DNA from: a virus
Length of the DNA stretch: 37,893 bases
Reading direction: 5' to 3' (one strand)
IMG/VR virus record: IMGVR_UViG_3300037847_001801
Span: 1-37,893 of that record
This document shows, piece by piece, positions 28,710 to 37,893 of the stretch. Numbering within the stretch: position 1 is the stretch's first letter; every line of letters starts with the position of its first letter. The position numbers and the translations under genes were made by a program. The notes under the pieces are model-generated. The model saw nothing but the letters and a program-made list of their open reading frames with translations, was not told the origin of the DNA and did not search any database.

Positions 28710-31700
28710 ATGACTTCTACTCCTACGGGACCTGTCAACGACGATAAACAGTATCAAGATGACATAGATAGGGATTCTGTACTCGATGAGATTGCAGACA
28801 GATTAGAAAACGAATATCCAGAGGGCATCCCTTCATTTGATAATCTGGTTAAAGAACGCCCGAAAGAAGAACCAAAAACTGAAGCACAACCTGAAACTAA
28901 GCCTGAAGCTAAACCTGAAGAGCCAAAAGAGGAAGAAACCAACAATCCACTTCAAGAGGTGGGCACCGCTGTCGTAGGTGCAGGTATCGACCTTGTAGAA
29001 GGCGTAGGCGGTACGGCTGAGGGTATTCTTACAGGTCAGTTACTTGACCCTAAATTCAAGCCTTCCTGGCTGCAGGTTGACGATGAAGTTGAACCTATGA
29101 ACAAAACGGTGTGGGGTAACTTTCTCCGCAACGTCTTGGAGTTCGGTGCTGGTTTTGTAGGCACTGGAGGTATCGCTCATGTTTCCAAGCTGAATAAGGT
29201 CAAGCATATTATCAATGGTAGTAAATATGTACCAGGCGCACTGAAGGTGTCAGGTGCTGGCCGCAGTGCTACCGCAGTGTTTGTCAGTGAGCGTTCGATG
29301 GAATCAACCATCAACGACTCGCTGCAACCTCTGATGCCCTGGTGGACGTTGACTGCTACCAATGAAGAGTCTTCACCTCTGGAAAAGAAAGCCAAGCATG
29401 TCTTGGAAGATCTTGGCATGGGCTGGGCTGTTGGTAAAATCTTTAGTTTCCGTGCAGGCAAAGCAGCCGCTGAGGCTGTCGATGCAGGTACAAAAGAAGG
29501 TGCACAAAAAAACCTCACTGCACTTACACAAGAAATCGATGCTGTAACCGCTACTGCAAAGAAATTAGAGGATGGCAGTAAAGAACAAACACGCCAGCTT
29601 AAGAAGCTTGCTAGGCTGCAAGAACAACTTAAGAAAGCTCAGGACGCACATCCCGACATTGTGGAGAAACGTACTGCTGCTGAGATTGCTGAGGCACAAG
29701 ATAGTGCTGTTAAGGAAAACATTCAGTTAGAGCTGTTTGATAAAAACCTGACGGAACCAACACCTAACATTCACCCAGACTACTTCGACTTGCCTGACAA
29801 AGGTTTGCGTGGGGTGCGTCCAGGCAACCTGTACCAGCACATGAAAGACATGCTGGCTATGGCTAACCGTGGGGATCTTTCCGCTGGTCAGCGTGCACGC
29901 CTTGTCACAGACGCAGCTCTTACCCGCATGGCACGGAGCAGTGCTGAGGTCCGCAAACAGATCGCTGCATTCGCAGAAGAGGTGCAACGTGGTCTAGAGA
30001 TTCCTGCCGGTCAGAATGTGGCAGGACTCGGCACCAACATGATGGGTGTCAAACAGCTTGCTATTGCTAAATACACCGACATCATGGGTCTGTTTCCCGA
30101 TTTGTCTAAGGGTGATTTTGCAGACATTCAAAAGATGCTGATGGAAGACAGTGTGAATGTTATTTCGGTTGATGGCAGCACTGTTGCAGTTCCAAACGCA
30201 GCTAACGCTATGGCACTGGAGATGTTGATGTATGACCTCAACACTGCAGTATCCACTAAGGCTATGGCCTTGCATTCTGTGGCAGACAAGATTCCTGTAG
30301 AAAAAGGTCTTACAAACCTGTTGGATAAGGTCGAAGCTGCTTTCCGCCTTAATCAGGAAGCAAGCGAGTTTGCTGGATCACTGTTGCGGTCCCGACGTGG
30401 TGACGTCAAAATGGGCACCGGTTTGGGTAAGGCAGCAAGAGAGAAAAACCTTAGCAAGTTTATGTCTAACTTGCGTAGGATTGTTAAGAATGATCCTGAA
30501 ATGACAGAGACGTTCTTGCGTGCTTTTGCAGAATCTAACGGCGAAGTACATACGCTCGAAGCTATGCGCCGCTACGCTGCGGACACTGTATTTAACATCC
30601 AATCAGTCTTTGGGGTGAAAGGTGCACGTAGTAAGTTTGTTGACGGTTTGTTTAGCACTCTTTACAACTCTATTCTCTCAGCACCTAAAACCCTTTCACG
30701 GGCTGCGTCTGGTACAAATCTACTGGTAGGCCTGCGTCCGTTGCAGTTGATGGTAGGTGGTATTTTGACACCAGGTGATGTCAAATCATTTGCCAAAGGT
30801 TATCACATGGCATTTGATGGGTTTTTTGGAGGCATTGGTGAAGCGTGGGCTTTGGCTAAAAACACTCACTATTCACTTGTGCACAACCAAGCTGGTCCTT
30901 ATGTAAACCAGATGATTTCTCCTGCGGAACGTACGCATTGGAAAAACCTTGGCCGTGTTATCGAATCTCAAGGTAGCACTGCTGAAAAAGCCATGTACCG
31001 CCTGACCAGCGTCATTCAAGATTTCAACAATCAGAGCTGGGTTAGGTACCCGTCAAACTTTATGACGACGATTGACGCCTTTAGCAAAACGCTAGTTGGA
31101 CGTCAAGAGCTAAAAGCTAGGGCTTTTGAGGCTGCATGGAATGCAGGCGACGGACAGGTCACAAAGGAACTTATTGAAAGATACGAACGTGAGTTCCGCA
31201 GCAAAATCTTCGGACAGAATGGTGAGGTCATTGACATAGCTGCAGAACATGCAGGTAAAGAAGTGGCTTTGCAGCTCCCGTTGACAGGCAAGCTAGGTGA
31301 CTTTGAGCGGTTCGTGAACTCTACTCCACTGCTAAGGCCGTTCTTCCTGTTTATGAAAACAGGTGCTAACGCTATCTCTGTTGTTCAAAAGCACACACCT
31401 TTGCTTGCACGATTCAACAGTGAGGTCAGAGCAATCCTGAGCGCAACACCTGACAACCTTGACAATGTACTGAAATATGGCATTACAGATGTTGGTCAGC
31501 TAGAGGCTGCAAAAGCCATGGTTCGGGGTCGAGTTGCTACTGGCTACCTGACTGTTGGTGCAGCGACTGGTCTTTATGCCACAGGCAGATTGACTGGTAA
31601 CGGTCCTGCAGACCGTGAAGAACGCAGAGCATGGGAACAGACTGGCTGGCGGCCTAGGTCAATTAGGCTGGGTGATAAGTACATCAACTACGATGGTCTG

Positions 31701-32615
31701 GAACCGTTTGCATCTATGTTGGCACTGATTGCTGACATTGGTGACAACTTTGTAAAAGGCAAGCTTAGCGAAACTGGTGCTGAAAATGCATGGCGTAAGG
31801 TCGGATACCTTGTCGCAATGAACCTGACCAATAAATCATTTTTGGCTGGTCTACAACCTTTGACTGAAGTTCTCGCATTTGACGGTGCGCGGTCTGAGGT
31901 GTGGGCTGCCAACCTTACAAATAATTTTATCCCTTTTAGCGGTATTCGTAACGAGATTGCAAACGTTCTGAACCCAGGTCTGCGAGAACTGGAGAATGAC
32001 TTTATGCAAACAATTATGAACCGCAACCCGATTGCACGTGGATTCTTGGCACGTAAACGTGACCCGATGAACGGCCAGGTCATCCGTGATTGGGACTTCC
32101 CAACACGACTGTGGAATAGCATTTCTCCTATCCAGCTTTCTGATGCTGACACGCCGACACGTAGACTTCTGCGTGACAGCGGTTTTGACCTTGTTTCTAC
32201 GTTTACCAAAGACGATAAAGGTAACAAGCTAACCCCGCGTCAACGTGAGAATCTTGCTGATTTGATGGGAGGGTATAGAAATAAGTACGGACAAACCATC
32301 GAAGAAGAGCTTACTGAATTGTTCAAAGATCCAGGAATCCGTAAGGAAATGGAAGATTATAGAAGGGCACGTCAAAATAACATTCCTGGTAAAACACCTG
32401 ACGACCCTTTGAATCTCAGTCTCGATAAATCTAATTTTATGGGCGAGATTGAACGTATTTTCAGCACAGCTAAAAAAGACGCCTTGGCTGGTTTGGAAGA
32501 TATGTTCCCTGAACTCGTTGAATCCTCTAACGCACGACGCGGTGCAGAAGCGGCACAACGAAATAGCAATGTTGATGAGGCCATACAAATCCTCAGAGAC
32601 CAAAAAAACCGATAA
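28710..32615 (+). CDS. Internal virion protein (T7 gp16-like)
   Basis: 1301 residues, close to T7 gp16 (1318), which spans the inner membrane during DNA ejection. The first 75 residues are an acidic Pro/Glu/Lys-rich linker rather than the lytic transglycosylase domain found in T7 gp16. Several hydrophobic Gly/Ala stretches follow (for example AVVGAGIDLVEGVGGTAEGI and FLRNVLEFGAGFVGTGGIA). The central and C-terminal parts are helical, with PFFLFMKTGANAISVVQKHTP and GYLTVGAATGLYATGRL. It begins six bases after the gp15 stop. Missing transglycosylase fits the M23-like motifs at the end of the gp15-like protein. Confidence 0.88.
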   Translation: MTSTPTGPVNDDKQYQDDIDRDSVLDEIADRLENEYPEGIPSFDNLVKERPKEEPKTEAQPETKPEAKPEEPKEEETNNPLQEVGTAVVGAGIDLVEGVGGTAEGILTGQLLDPKFKPSWLQVDDEVEPMNKTVWGNFLRNVLEFGAGFVGTGGIAHVSKLNKVKHIINGSKYVPGALKVSGAGRSATAVFVSERSMESTINDSLQPLMPWWTLTATNEESSPLEKKAKHVLEDLGMGWAVGKIFSFRAGKAAAEAVDAGTKEGAQKNLTALTQEIDAVTATAKKLEDGSKEQTRQLKKLARLQEQLKKAQDAHPDIVEKRTAAEIAEAQDSAVKENIQLELFDKNLTEPTPNIHPDYFDLPDKGLRGVRPGNLYQHMKDMLAMANRGDLSAGQRARLVTDAALTRMARSSAEVRKQIAAFAEEVQRGLEIPAGQNVAGLGTNMMGVKQLAIAKYTDIMGLFPDLSKGDFADIQKMLMEDSVNVISVDGSTVAVPNAANAMALEMLMYDLNTAVSTKAMALHSVADKIPVEKGLTNLLDKVEAAFRLNQEASEFAGSLLRSRRGDVKMGTGLGKAAREKNLSKFMSNLRRIVKNDPEMTETFLRAFAESNGEVHTLEAMRRYAADTVFNIQSVFGVKGARSKFVDGLFSTLYNSILSAPKTLSRAASGTNLLVGLRPLQLMVGGILTPGDVKSFAKGYHMAFDGFFGGIGEAWALAKNTHYSLVHNQAGPYVNQMISPAERTHWKNLGRVIESQGSTAEKAMYRLTSVIQDFNNQSWVRYPSNFMTTIDAFSKTLVGRQELKARAFEAAWNAGDGQVTKELIERYEREFRSKIFGQNGEVIDIAAEHAGKEVALQLPLTGKLGDFERFVNSTPLLRPFFLFMKTGANAISVVQKHTPLLARFNSEVRAILSATPDNLDNVLKYGITDVGQLEAAKAMVRGRVATGYLTVGAATGLYATGRLTGNGPADREERRAWEQTGWRPRSIRLGDKYINYDGLEPFASMLALIADIGDNFVKGKLSETGAENAWRKVGYLVAMNLTNKSFLAGLQPLTEVLAFDGARSEVWAANLTNNFIPFSGIRNEIANVLNPGLRELENDFMQTIMNRNPIARGFLARKRDPMNGQVIRDWDFPTRLWNSISPIQLSDADTPTRRLLRDSGFDLVSTFTKDDKGNKLTPRQRENLADLMGGYRNKYGQTIEEELTELFKDPGIRKEMEDYRRARQNNIPGKTPDDPLNLSLDKSNFMGEIERIFSTAKKDALAGLEDMFPELVESSNARRGAEAAQRNSNVDEAIQILRDQKNR

Positions 32616-32629
32616 CCTAAAGGTACCTA

Positions 32630-35600
32630 ATGGCGACATTTGATACGTTCACAGGAAACGGCACTAAAGTTTTCTTTGACTTTACATTTGAATACCTGGA
32701 ACAGTCTGACGTCAAAGTCAGCCTGAATGGCACCACCCAGCCTACAACTGCATATTTCTTCTCGACTGATACGAGAATCCAATTTAATACTATCTCTGCC
32801 GCCACCACCCTGCAAGAAACAACGGGGGCTCCTAAGAATGGAGTCACCGTTCGGGTGTTTCGTGAGACAGACATTACTGAACTGAAGTCTACGTTCTTTG
32901 CCGGATCTGCTATCAGGTCCCAGGATCTTAACGATAACTTCAACCAAAACAACTTTGCTGTCGAAGAGGTTCGCGATCAGTACGTCACCAGGACGAATGG
33001 TCAGTTCGACACGGACGTTGACATGAACAGCAACCGTATTACGGAACTTGCTGATCCCACTGCAGCTACTGATGCTGTCAACAGGCAGTACCTGGAGCAG
33101 GAAACCTGGGACAACGAAACTCAGACTCTGCACAGCGATGAGACCTGGACTGACGTAGATACCCAGATTGCAACTACCAAAGCAATCGAGAATCGTATCT
33201 CTGCAAAGATCGACACAGCCCTTGAGACTGACGTGCTGGTTGACAGCACTGGTCTTAATAAGACTGGCAATGGTGGTCAGGTTACTCTGGGCATCACTGC
33301 CAACTCTGTTGATCTTGATCGCATCAAAAACAGCGACATCATTAACAACGCTGAGCAAGATGCACAAAATCCATCACCTACCGACAACAACATCTTTACC
33401 GCTCTTGCGGCTAAGACTCGTCACGATGCACTGGTACAGACTGGTACTCCTGCAGGATCTACATTCCAAACCGGTAAACTCTGGTACCAGAACGACAGCG
33501 ACCAAACCCTGCACATGTGGGATGGTAGCAAGTGGGATGGCGTTACCTCTGGTGGTACTTTTACCAAGCTAGAAAAAGTTATCTATGTTGACTCTGTAAA
33601 CGGTAACGACAACAACGAAGGTCACCGCATCTCAAGTCCTAAGGCAACTATTAAGGCTGCTGTAGAAGCTATCAATAGTGACTCTACATTCGGTGACGGC
33701 AGTGTTGTGTTGGTCGCTCCTGGTGTCTATCAGGAAGCTGCACCTATTGACATTCAAAAGCGTGACGTCGCTATCATTGGTGCGTCGGTTCGTAACGTCA
33801 TCGTGCACCCGACCGCTGCTACAGAAACCAACAGCCTGTTCCGTGTAAACAGCGGTACATACCTGCACAACATGACGTTTACGGGTATGAAGGCCAGCGG
33901 TACTCGTGGTGCTACTGGATCTCTGTGGGAAGATGCTACCCACGGCCTGCCTCCAACACAAGGTTGGAACGTGTCGTTCTTCCCGGACGCCATGATCTAC
34001 AAGTCTCCGTACATTCAGAATTGTACAAACTTTTCTGACTCGGAGATTGACAACAACAACCTGCAGTTTTACGCGGGTACCGAAGACAAAGGTCGTGCAG
34101 GTGACCTTGACCACGCTCCTACTGGCGGCGGCCTTCTCGTCGATGGTTCAACACCTCACGACGATTCTCCGCTTCGTTCTATGGTTGCGGACAGCTACAC
34201 CCACACTGCACTAGATGGTCCTGGCATTTTCGTGACCAACAACGGTTACACCCAGGTCACTTCTAGCTACGCTTTCTTCAACCACTTCCACATCGCATGT
34301 ATCAACGGTGGACAGGCTAACCTTGCAGCATCAACAACCGACTTTGGTCGATTCTCGTTGGTTGCAGAAGGTAAGTCAACAACCGAGATCTTTACTGGTC
34401 AGGTAAAAGGCACACCTAGTTCTGGCGATATTACATTTACTGTTGACGGTGTTGCAGCAAATGCAACATGGCACGGTTCATCCCTACGCCCCGCCAGTAA
34501 TATGTTGGTAGAGGTTGGTGGCAATCTTTATCCGATCCTTTCTTCTACTGTAGTTTCTTCTACTGAGTTTACAGTTACTATCAGCCGACCAAACACAGGT
34601 GATCGTACCATCAACGATGGTCTTTCTAATAACCCTGCCGATAACTCGTCCGTTAAGTTCTACCTGCGTTCTATGATTGCGTCCTCTGGACACACCATGG
34701 AATATGTCGGTGCTGGTGTTGACTACCGCGCACTGCCTGAATATGCTGCAGGTACTTATGCTGTCGGATCTGGTACGAGCCCTAACGGTGTTCACCAAGA
34801 ATCACACCAGAAAAAAGAGCTAAACAACGGTAAAGTTTGGGCTGCTATTACTGACCACAACGGTAAGTTCCGTGTTGGTGATACCTTCAGTGTTGACCAG
34901 CAATCTGGCTTTGTTGACATTCCTGCAGGTGCGTTGTCGGTTTCTAAACTGTTGGCTGACATGGATGTCAACGGTAAGAAAATTGTTAGCGACTCTGGTA
35001 ACGAAAACATTGTTATCAGCCCGCACGGCACAGGTACTGTAGATGTTGAATCTAGCCGCATTACAAGTGTTACTGACCCAACTGGTGCACAGGATGCTGC
35101 TACTAAAAATTATGTTGACACCTTTGTTAATCAGACTGCCAACATTGGTGACGATCAAGTAACTAGCGCAAAAATTGCAGACGGCACGATTGTAGAAGGT
35201 AACCTTGCAGATGATGCTGTTACTTCAGCTAAAATTGCAGACGGTACTATTGTAGAAGGTAACCTTGCAGACGATGCGGTCACATCTGCTAAGATTGCTG
35301 ATGGCACTATTGTCAACGGAAACATTAGCGATGACACAATTACAAGTGCAAAACTGACTGCAGCTACTGTTGTTACTGATAGTGATCAAAGCGCAAACGG
35401 TTTTAGTGTAAACGAAACTTCGTTCTTTACTACTGCAGCAGCTGACGCACGTTATTTTAACATCAGTTCTGGCGATACCATCAAAGATGGTCAAACGTTC
35501 CCAGATAACGACACTACCATTGCTACTACTGCTGCTATCAACGATAGAATCATCGACCTTGTTGAAGAGGTTGGTGGTTTTGTACCACTAGCATCTGAAG

Positions 35601-37693
35601 CAAATTTTCCTAACGCTAACCCTGATGTAAACGATGGTGCTGGCACTATTGTTTCTATTGGTGTTTTAGGGACAAGTTATAGTCCCACTAATGGAACGGT
35701 TACTATTCCAGACAGTACCTTAACTAATATAACTGGGTCTAACGTTACTATTACTGACTGTGGTACAACTGTATTGGCAGCAGGTTTTGGTTGTTTAGTT
35801 GAAACAACTACGACTTTGCATCAATATAAATTCCACCGTCTGACTCCTAAGGCTACTGAAGTCACAACTGTTGCATCTAACGCAAGTGACATCCAAACTG
35901 TAGCTAATAATATTGGTGATATTCAGACGGTTGAAGACAACATCAGTGACATCAACACTGTTGAAGATAACATTTCAAACGTAAATACTGTTGCTGGTAT
36001 TTCTAGTAATGTTACGACTGTTGCAGGTATCAACGCTAATGTAACCACTGTTGCGGGCATTAGCTCAAACGTAACTACGGTTGCAGGTATTAGCTCTAAC
36101 GTCACTACTGTTGCTAATAACGATTCAAACGTTACTGCAGTTGCAGGTAAGGCTACTGAGATTGGTCGCCTTGGTACCGCTGATGCTGTAGCGGACATGA
36201 ATACGCTCGGCACAGCAGATATTGTGTCTGATATGAACACGCTGGCTACGTCCAGTAATGTCACCGCTATGAGCAACTGCTCTGATGACATCAGCAACAT
36301 CAACACTGTTGCAGGTTCTATCAGCAACGTAAACACTACTGCTGGTTCTATCAGTAATGTCAACACTGTTGCTTCTAACATTAGCAGCGTCAACGATTTT
36401 GCTGATCGTTATCGAGTTAGTGCAACTGCACCTACCACGTCTCTGCACGATGGTGACCTTTGGTTTGACACTACAGCAGATACCCTCAAGGTTTACAACG
36501 CTACCGCAAGTGCATGGCAAGCTGGTGTGACTAGCACCAGTGGTTTTGTTACCACGTCTGGTGCAACCATGACGGGTCAGCTCAACACCATTACGCCAAC
36601 ATCCGGTACTAACGCAACCAACAAAACCTACGTTGACGGTACGATTGACTCTAAGATCGACACTGCATTGACGTCTGATGTGGTTGGTGGTACTGGTATT
36701 ACGGTTAACGATAACACGCCTGGTAGCGGACAAATTACTGTTAGTGTGACTGCAGGATCTATCGGTGCTACGCAACTGGCTAGCACTGCTGTTACTGCTG
36801 GTAACTATGGTTCAGCTACTGAAATTCCTAGCTTTACTGTTGACGCTGACGGTCGTTTGACTGCAGCTTCTACTAACACTGTTAATACTACTACTAACCT
36901 TAGCACTTCTACTGCAACTGGTTCAGTTACTGTCAACAGCAGTACTGGTACTAATGCTACTATCAACGAAGCTAGTAGTTCAGCGGCAGGCGTCATGTCT
37001 ACCGCACACCACGATAAGCTTGACGGAATTGCTGCAGGTGCTCAGGTAAACGTTGGTACAAACTTAAGTCTTTCTCGGAATACCACTTCTGTAACTGTTG
37101 CCAGTTCGACAGGAACTAATACAACAATCAATGAAGCTACCAGCTCTAAAGCTGGTGTCATGACTTCAGCAATGCATGACAAGTTGGACGGTATTGCCTC
37201 AGGTGCTCAGGTAAACGTTGGCACAAATTTGGGTGTCAGCTTTTTCTCAGACAGCGCAACAGTTACAAGCTCGACTGGCACTAATGTCAGCCTAACGACA
37301 GCTACATCGAGTCAAGCTGGTTTGATGTCTAATGGGCTTTTTAACAAGCTTAGTAACATTGAGTCCGGTGCAGACGTAACTGACGCAACTAACGTCAACG
37401 CGGCTGGAGCTGTAATGAACAGCGACACCAGCACTTCGTCTATGAGCTTTGTTGTTGATGAAGACAACATGAGCAGCAATAGCTCTACTAAAGTTCCGAC
37501 TCAACAATCGGTCAAAGCATACGTTGATGCAAATGCAGGAGCCACGTCTGGTTTCTTCTGGGAGAATGGTACAACCTTGTCTTCTTCTTATACCGTCCCT
37601 GCTAACACAAATGCAATGTCTGCTGGACCAATTACCGTTGGGACTGGAGTTTCTATAGCTATCAATAGCGGCAGATCCTGGACCGTAGTTTAA
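32630..37693 (+). CDS. Tail fibre protein with T7 gp17-type N-terminus (1687 aa)
   Basis: N-terminal 150 or so residues match the T7 gp17 virion-attachment domain (TFDTFTGNGTKVFFDFTFEYL, in part; FFAGSAIRSQDLNDNF). KVIYVDSVNGNDNNEG (about 318-333) followed by SPKATIKAAVEAI and VVLVAPGVYQEA begins a pectate-lyase-like beta-helix. Three repeat blocks come next: 20-residue TSAKIADGTIVEGNLADDAV units, 10-residue TVAGISSNVT units, and 55-residue units containing HDKLDGIAAGAQVNVG. T7 gp17 is 553 residues, so this fibre is about three times longer. It binds the host surface, probably LPS. The C-terminal part carries no intramolecular chaperone that I can see. Confidence 0.9.
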   Translation: MATFDTFTGNGTKVFFDFTFEYLEQSDVKVSLNGTTQPTTAYFFSTDTRIQFNTISAATTLQETTGAPKNGVTVRVFRETDITELKSTFFAGSAIRSQDLNDNFNQNNFAVEEVRDQYVTRTNGQFDTDVDMNSNRITELADPTAATDAVNRQYLEQETWDNETQTLHSDETWTDVDTQIATTKAIENRISAKIDTALETDVLVDSTGLNKTGNGGQVTLGITANSVDLDRIKNSDIINNAEQDAQNPSPTDNNIFTALAAKTRHDALVQTGTPAGSTFQTGKLWYQNDSDQTLHMWDGSKWDGVTSGGTFTKLEKVIYVDSVNGNDNNEGHRISSPKATIKAAVEAINSDSTFGDGSVVLVAPGVYQEAAPIDIQKRDVAIIGASVRNVIVHPTAATETNSLFRVNSGTYLHNMTFTGMKASGTRGATGSLWEDATHGLPPTQGWNVSFFPDAMIYKSPYIQNCTNFSDSEIDNNNLQFYAGTEDKGRAGDLDHAPTGGGLLVDGSTPHDDSPLRSMVADSYTHTALDGPGIFVTNNGYTQVTSSYAFFNHFHIACINGGQANLAASTTDFGRFSLVAEGKSTTEIFTGQVKGTPSSGDITFTVDGVAANATWHGSSLRPASNMLVEVGGNLYPILSSTVVSSTEFTVTISRPNTGDRTINDGLSNNPADNSSVKFYLRSMIASSGHTMEYVGAGVDYRALPEYAAGTYAVGSGTSPNGVHQESHQKKELNNGKVWAAITDHNGKFRVGDTFSVDQQSGFVDIPAGALSVSKLLADMDVNGKKIVSDSGNENIVISPHGTGTVDVESSRITSVTDPTGAQDAATKNYVDTFVNQTANIGDDQVTSAKIADGTIVEGNLADDAVTSAKIADGTIVEGNLADDAVTSAKIADGTIVNGNISDDTITSAKLTAATVVTDSDQSANGFSVNETSFFTTAAADARYFNISSGDTIKDGQTFPDNDTTIATTAAINDRIIDLVEEVGGFVPLASEANFPNANPDVNDGAGTIVSIGVLGTSYSPTNGTVTIPDSTLTNITGSNVTITDCGTTVLAAGFGCLVETTTTLHQYKFHRLTPKATEVTTVASNASDIQTVANNIGDIQTVEDNISDINTVEDNISNVNTVAGISSNVTTVAGINANVTTVAGISSNVTTVAGISSNVTTVANNDSNVTAVAGKATEIGRLGTADAVADMNTLGTADIVSDMNTLATSSNVTAMSNCSDDISNINTVAGSISNVNTTAGSISNVNTVASNISSVNDFADRYRVSATAPTTSLHDGDLWFDTTADTLKVYNATASAWQAGVTSTSGFVTTSGATMTGQLNTITPTSGTNATNKTYVDGTIDSKIDTALTSDVVGGTGITVNDNTPGSGQITVSVTAGSIGATQLASTAVTAGNYGSATEIPSFTVDADGRLTAASTNTVNTTTNLSTSTATGSVTVNSSTGTNATINEASSSAAGVMSTAHHDKLDGIAAGAQVNVGTNLSLSRNTTSVTVASSTGTNTTINEATSSKAGVMTSAMHDKLDGIASGAQVNVGTNLGVSFFSDSATVTSSTGTNVSLTTATSSQAGLMSNGLFNKLSNIESGADVTDATNVNAAGAVMNSDTSTSSMSFVVDEDNMSSNSSTKVPTQQSVKAYVDANAGATSGFFWENGTTLSSSYTVPANTNAMSAGPITVGTGVSIAINSGRSWTVV
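35159..35338 (+). repeat. Three tandem 60-nt repeats in the tail fibre gene
   Basis: Three near-identical units starting at 35159, 35219 and 35279 encode VTSAKIADGTIVEGNLADDA, with the third diverging at its end (VNGNISDDT). A fourth partial unit continues (ITSAKL). Typical fibre-shaft repeat; DNA identity is high enough for slippage or recombination. Confidence 0.85.
35867..36166 (+). repeat. About ten 30-nt (decapeptide) repeats in the tail fibre gene
   Basis: Ten consecutive 10-codon units of the form TVAxxxSNVT, from TVASNASDIQ to AVAGKATEIG. Related units (TVAGSISNVN) return at about 36300-36390 after a short break. Such decapeptides are common in phage fibre shafts. The period is exactly 30 nt. 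Confidence 0.85.
36938..37400 (+). repeat. Three 165-nt repeats in the tail fibre gene
   Basis: Units begin at 36938, 37103 and 37268, each starting SSTGTN and containing AGVM or AGLM, then H/N-x-KLDGIA or KLSNIE, and GAQVNVGTN or GADVTDATN. The spacing is exactly 55 codons. Copies 1 and 2 are closest; copy 3 is diverged. Confidence 0.85.
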
Positions 37694-37704
37694 CATTTTT
37701 AATT

Positions 37705-37893
37705 ATGACACAAGTAAATCACAACAGTATTACAGGAATCGGTACTGGTAACTACGATCCTAAGGTTTTTACAGCCGATAACTTTGCAAACAATGCTGTC
37801 AACGTAAACAAGTTTGCAAGCAACACTAAAGGTTGCATTGAAAAAATTACCCATTTTAATGACGCAACTAATAACATTAGTGACGCAGCTAAC
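37705..37893 (+). CDS. Tail fibre-like protein, truncated by the window edge
   Basis: Open frame of 63 codons running past the last base. SITGIGTGNYDPKVFTADNF and NNAVNVNKFASNT resemble fibre-associated proteins that follow gp17-like fibres in cyanophages. It begins 11 nt after the fibre stop. Too short to assign further. Confidence 0.6.
   Translation, partial: MTQVNHNSITGIGTGNYDPKVFTADNFANNAVNVNKFASNTKGCIEKITHFNDATNNISDAAN

Noticed and set aside
32627-33367. 246-codon reverse-strand ORF opposite the tail fibre start, and many other reverse ORFs
   Set aside because: All lie antisense to well-supported genes and show no domain or start signal; every recognised gene is on the + strand.
35867-36390. 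Regular 30-nt repeats that could suggest a CRISPR array
   Set aside because: The repeats are contiguous, translate to decapeptides and lie inside the fibre gene; there are no unique spacers.
1-37893. tRNA genes, integrase, psbA, hli, talC, lysozyme, holin, terminase
   Set aside because: Looked for by motif and position; none seen. No integrase lies between RNA polymerase and SSB. Several of these would be expected to the right of this window.

Overview
The window is a contiguous piece of a lytic, T7-like (autographivirus-type) cyanopodovirus genome. All genes lie on the + strand, are tightly packed and often share ATGA, TGATG or TAATG start-stop junctions. The order follows T7: single-subunit RNA polymerase, SSB (gp2.5), endonuclease I (gp3), primase-helicase (gp4), DNA polymerase (gp5), 5'-3' exonuclease (gp6), portal (gp8), scaffold (gp9), capsid (gp10), tail tubes (gp11, gp12), internal virion proteins (gp13 to gp16) and tail fibre (gp17). 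A cyanobacterial host is inferred from an NblA-like phycobilisome-degradation adaptor, a phage-type ribonucleotide reductase pair, a probable glutamine riboswitch of the 'Downstream-peptide' type and a DUF4278-like peptide. NblA points to a phycobilisome-bearing host such as Synechococcus.

Layout: 1-5260 is the early accessory region. It holds about 20 small genes, mostly unrecognised, a structured non-coding leader (about 187-557), one good terminator at 4232-4255 and a 200-nt intergenic region after it. Positions 5245-13640 carry transcription and replication: RNA polymerase, SSB, Holliday-junction endonuclease, primase-helicase, a DNA polymerase split into exonuclease and polymerase ORFs, a LAGLIDADG homing endonuclease, gp6-like exonuclease, NblA, DUF3310 and MazG-like proteins. 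Positions 13637-15717 encode a compact class I-like ribonucleotide reductase (alpha and beta). Positions 15710-21131 run from small conserved proteins through portal and scaffold, a run of tiny basic ORFs, a riboswitch-like RNA, a second structured RNA leader and the major capsid gene, which is closed by a strong terminator as T7 gene 10 is by Tphi. Positions 21141-37693 encode tail tubes, internal virion proteins and a very large repeat-containing tail fibre. A further fibre-like ORF runs off the right edge.

Working together: the early genes presumably redirect the host. The phage RNA polymerase transcribes the rest. Host DNA breakdown (gp3, gp6) and the reductase supply dNTPs to the replication proteins, and NblA may dismantle phycobilisomes and release amino acids. 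The structural genes then build a short-tailed virion. Terminase, lysis genes and any psbA or hli genes are not in this window and would be expected further right.

Items most worth a second look: the 40-nt overlapping split of DNA polymerase, a homing endonuclease with no start codon of its own outside the polymerase gene, a beta subunit lacking the radical tyrosine, M23-peptidase motifs in non-canonical order at the end of the gp15-like protein, and two structured RNAs in the capsid leader.
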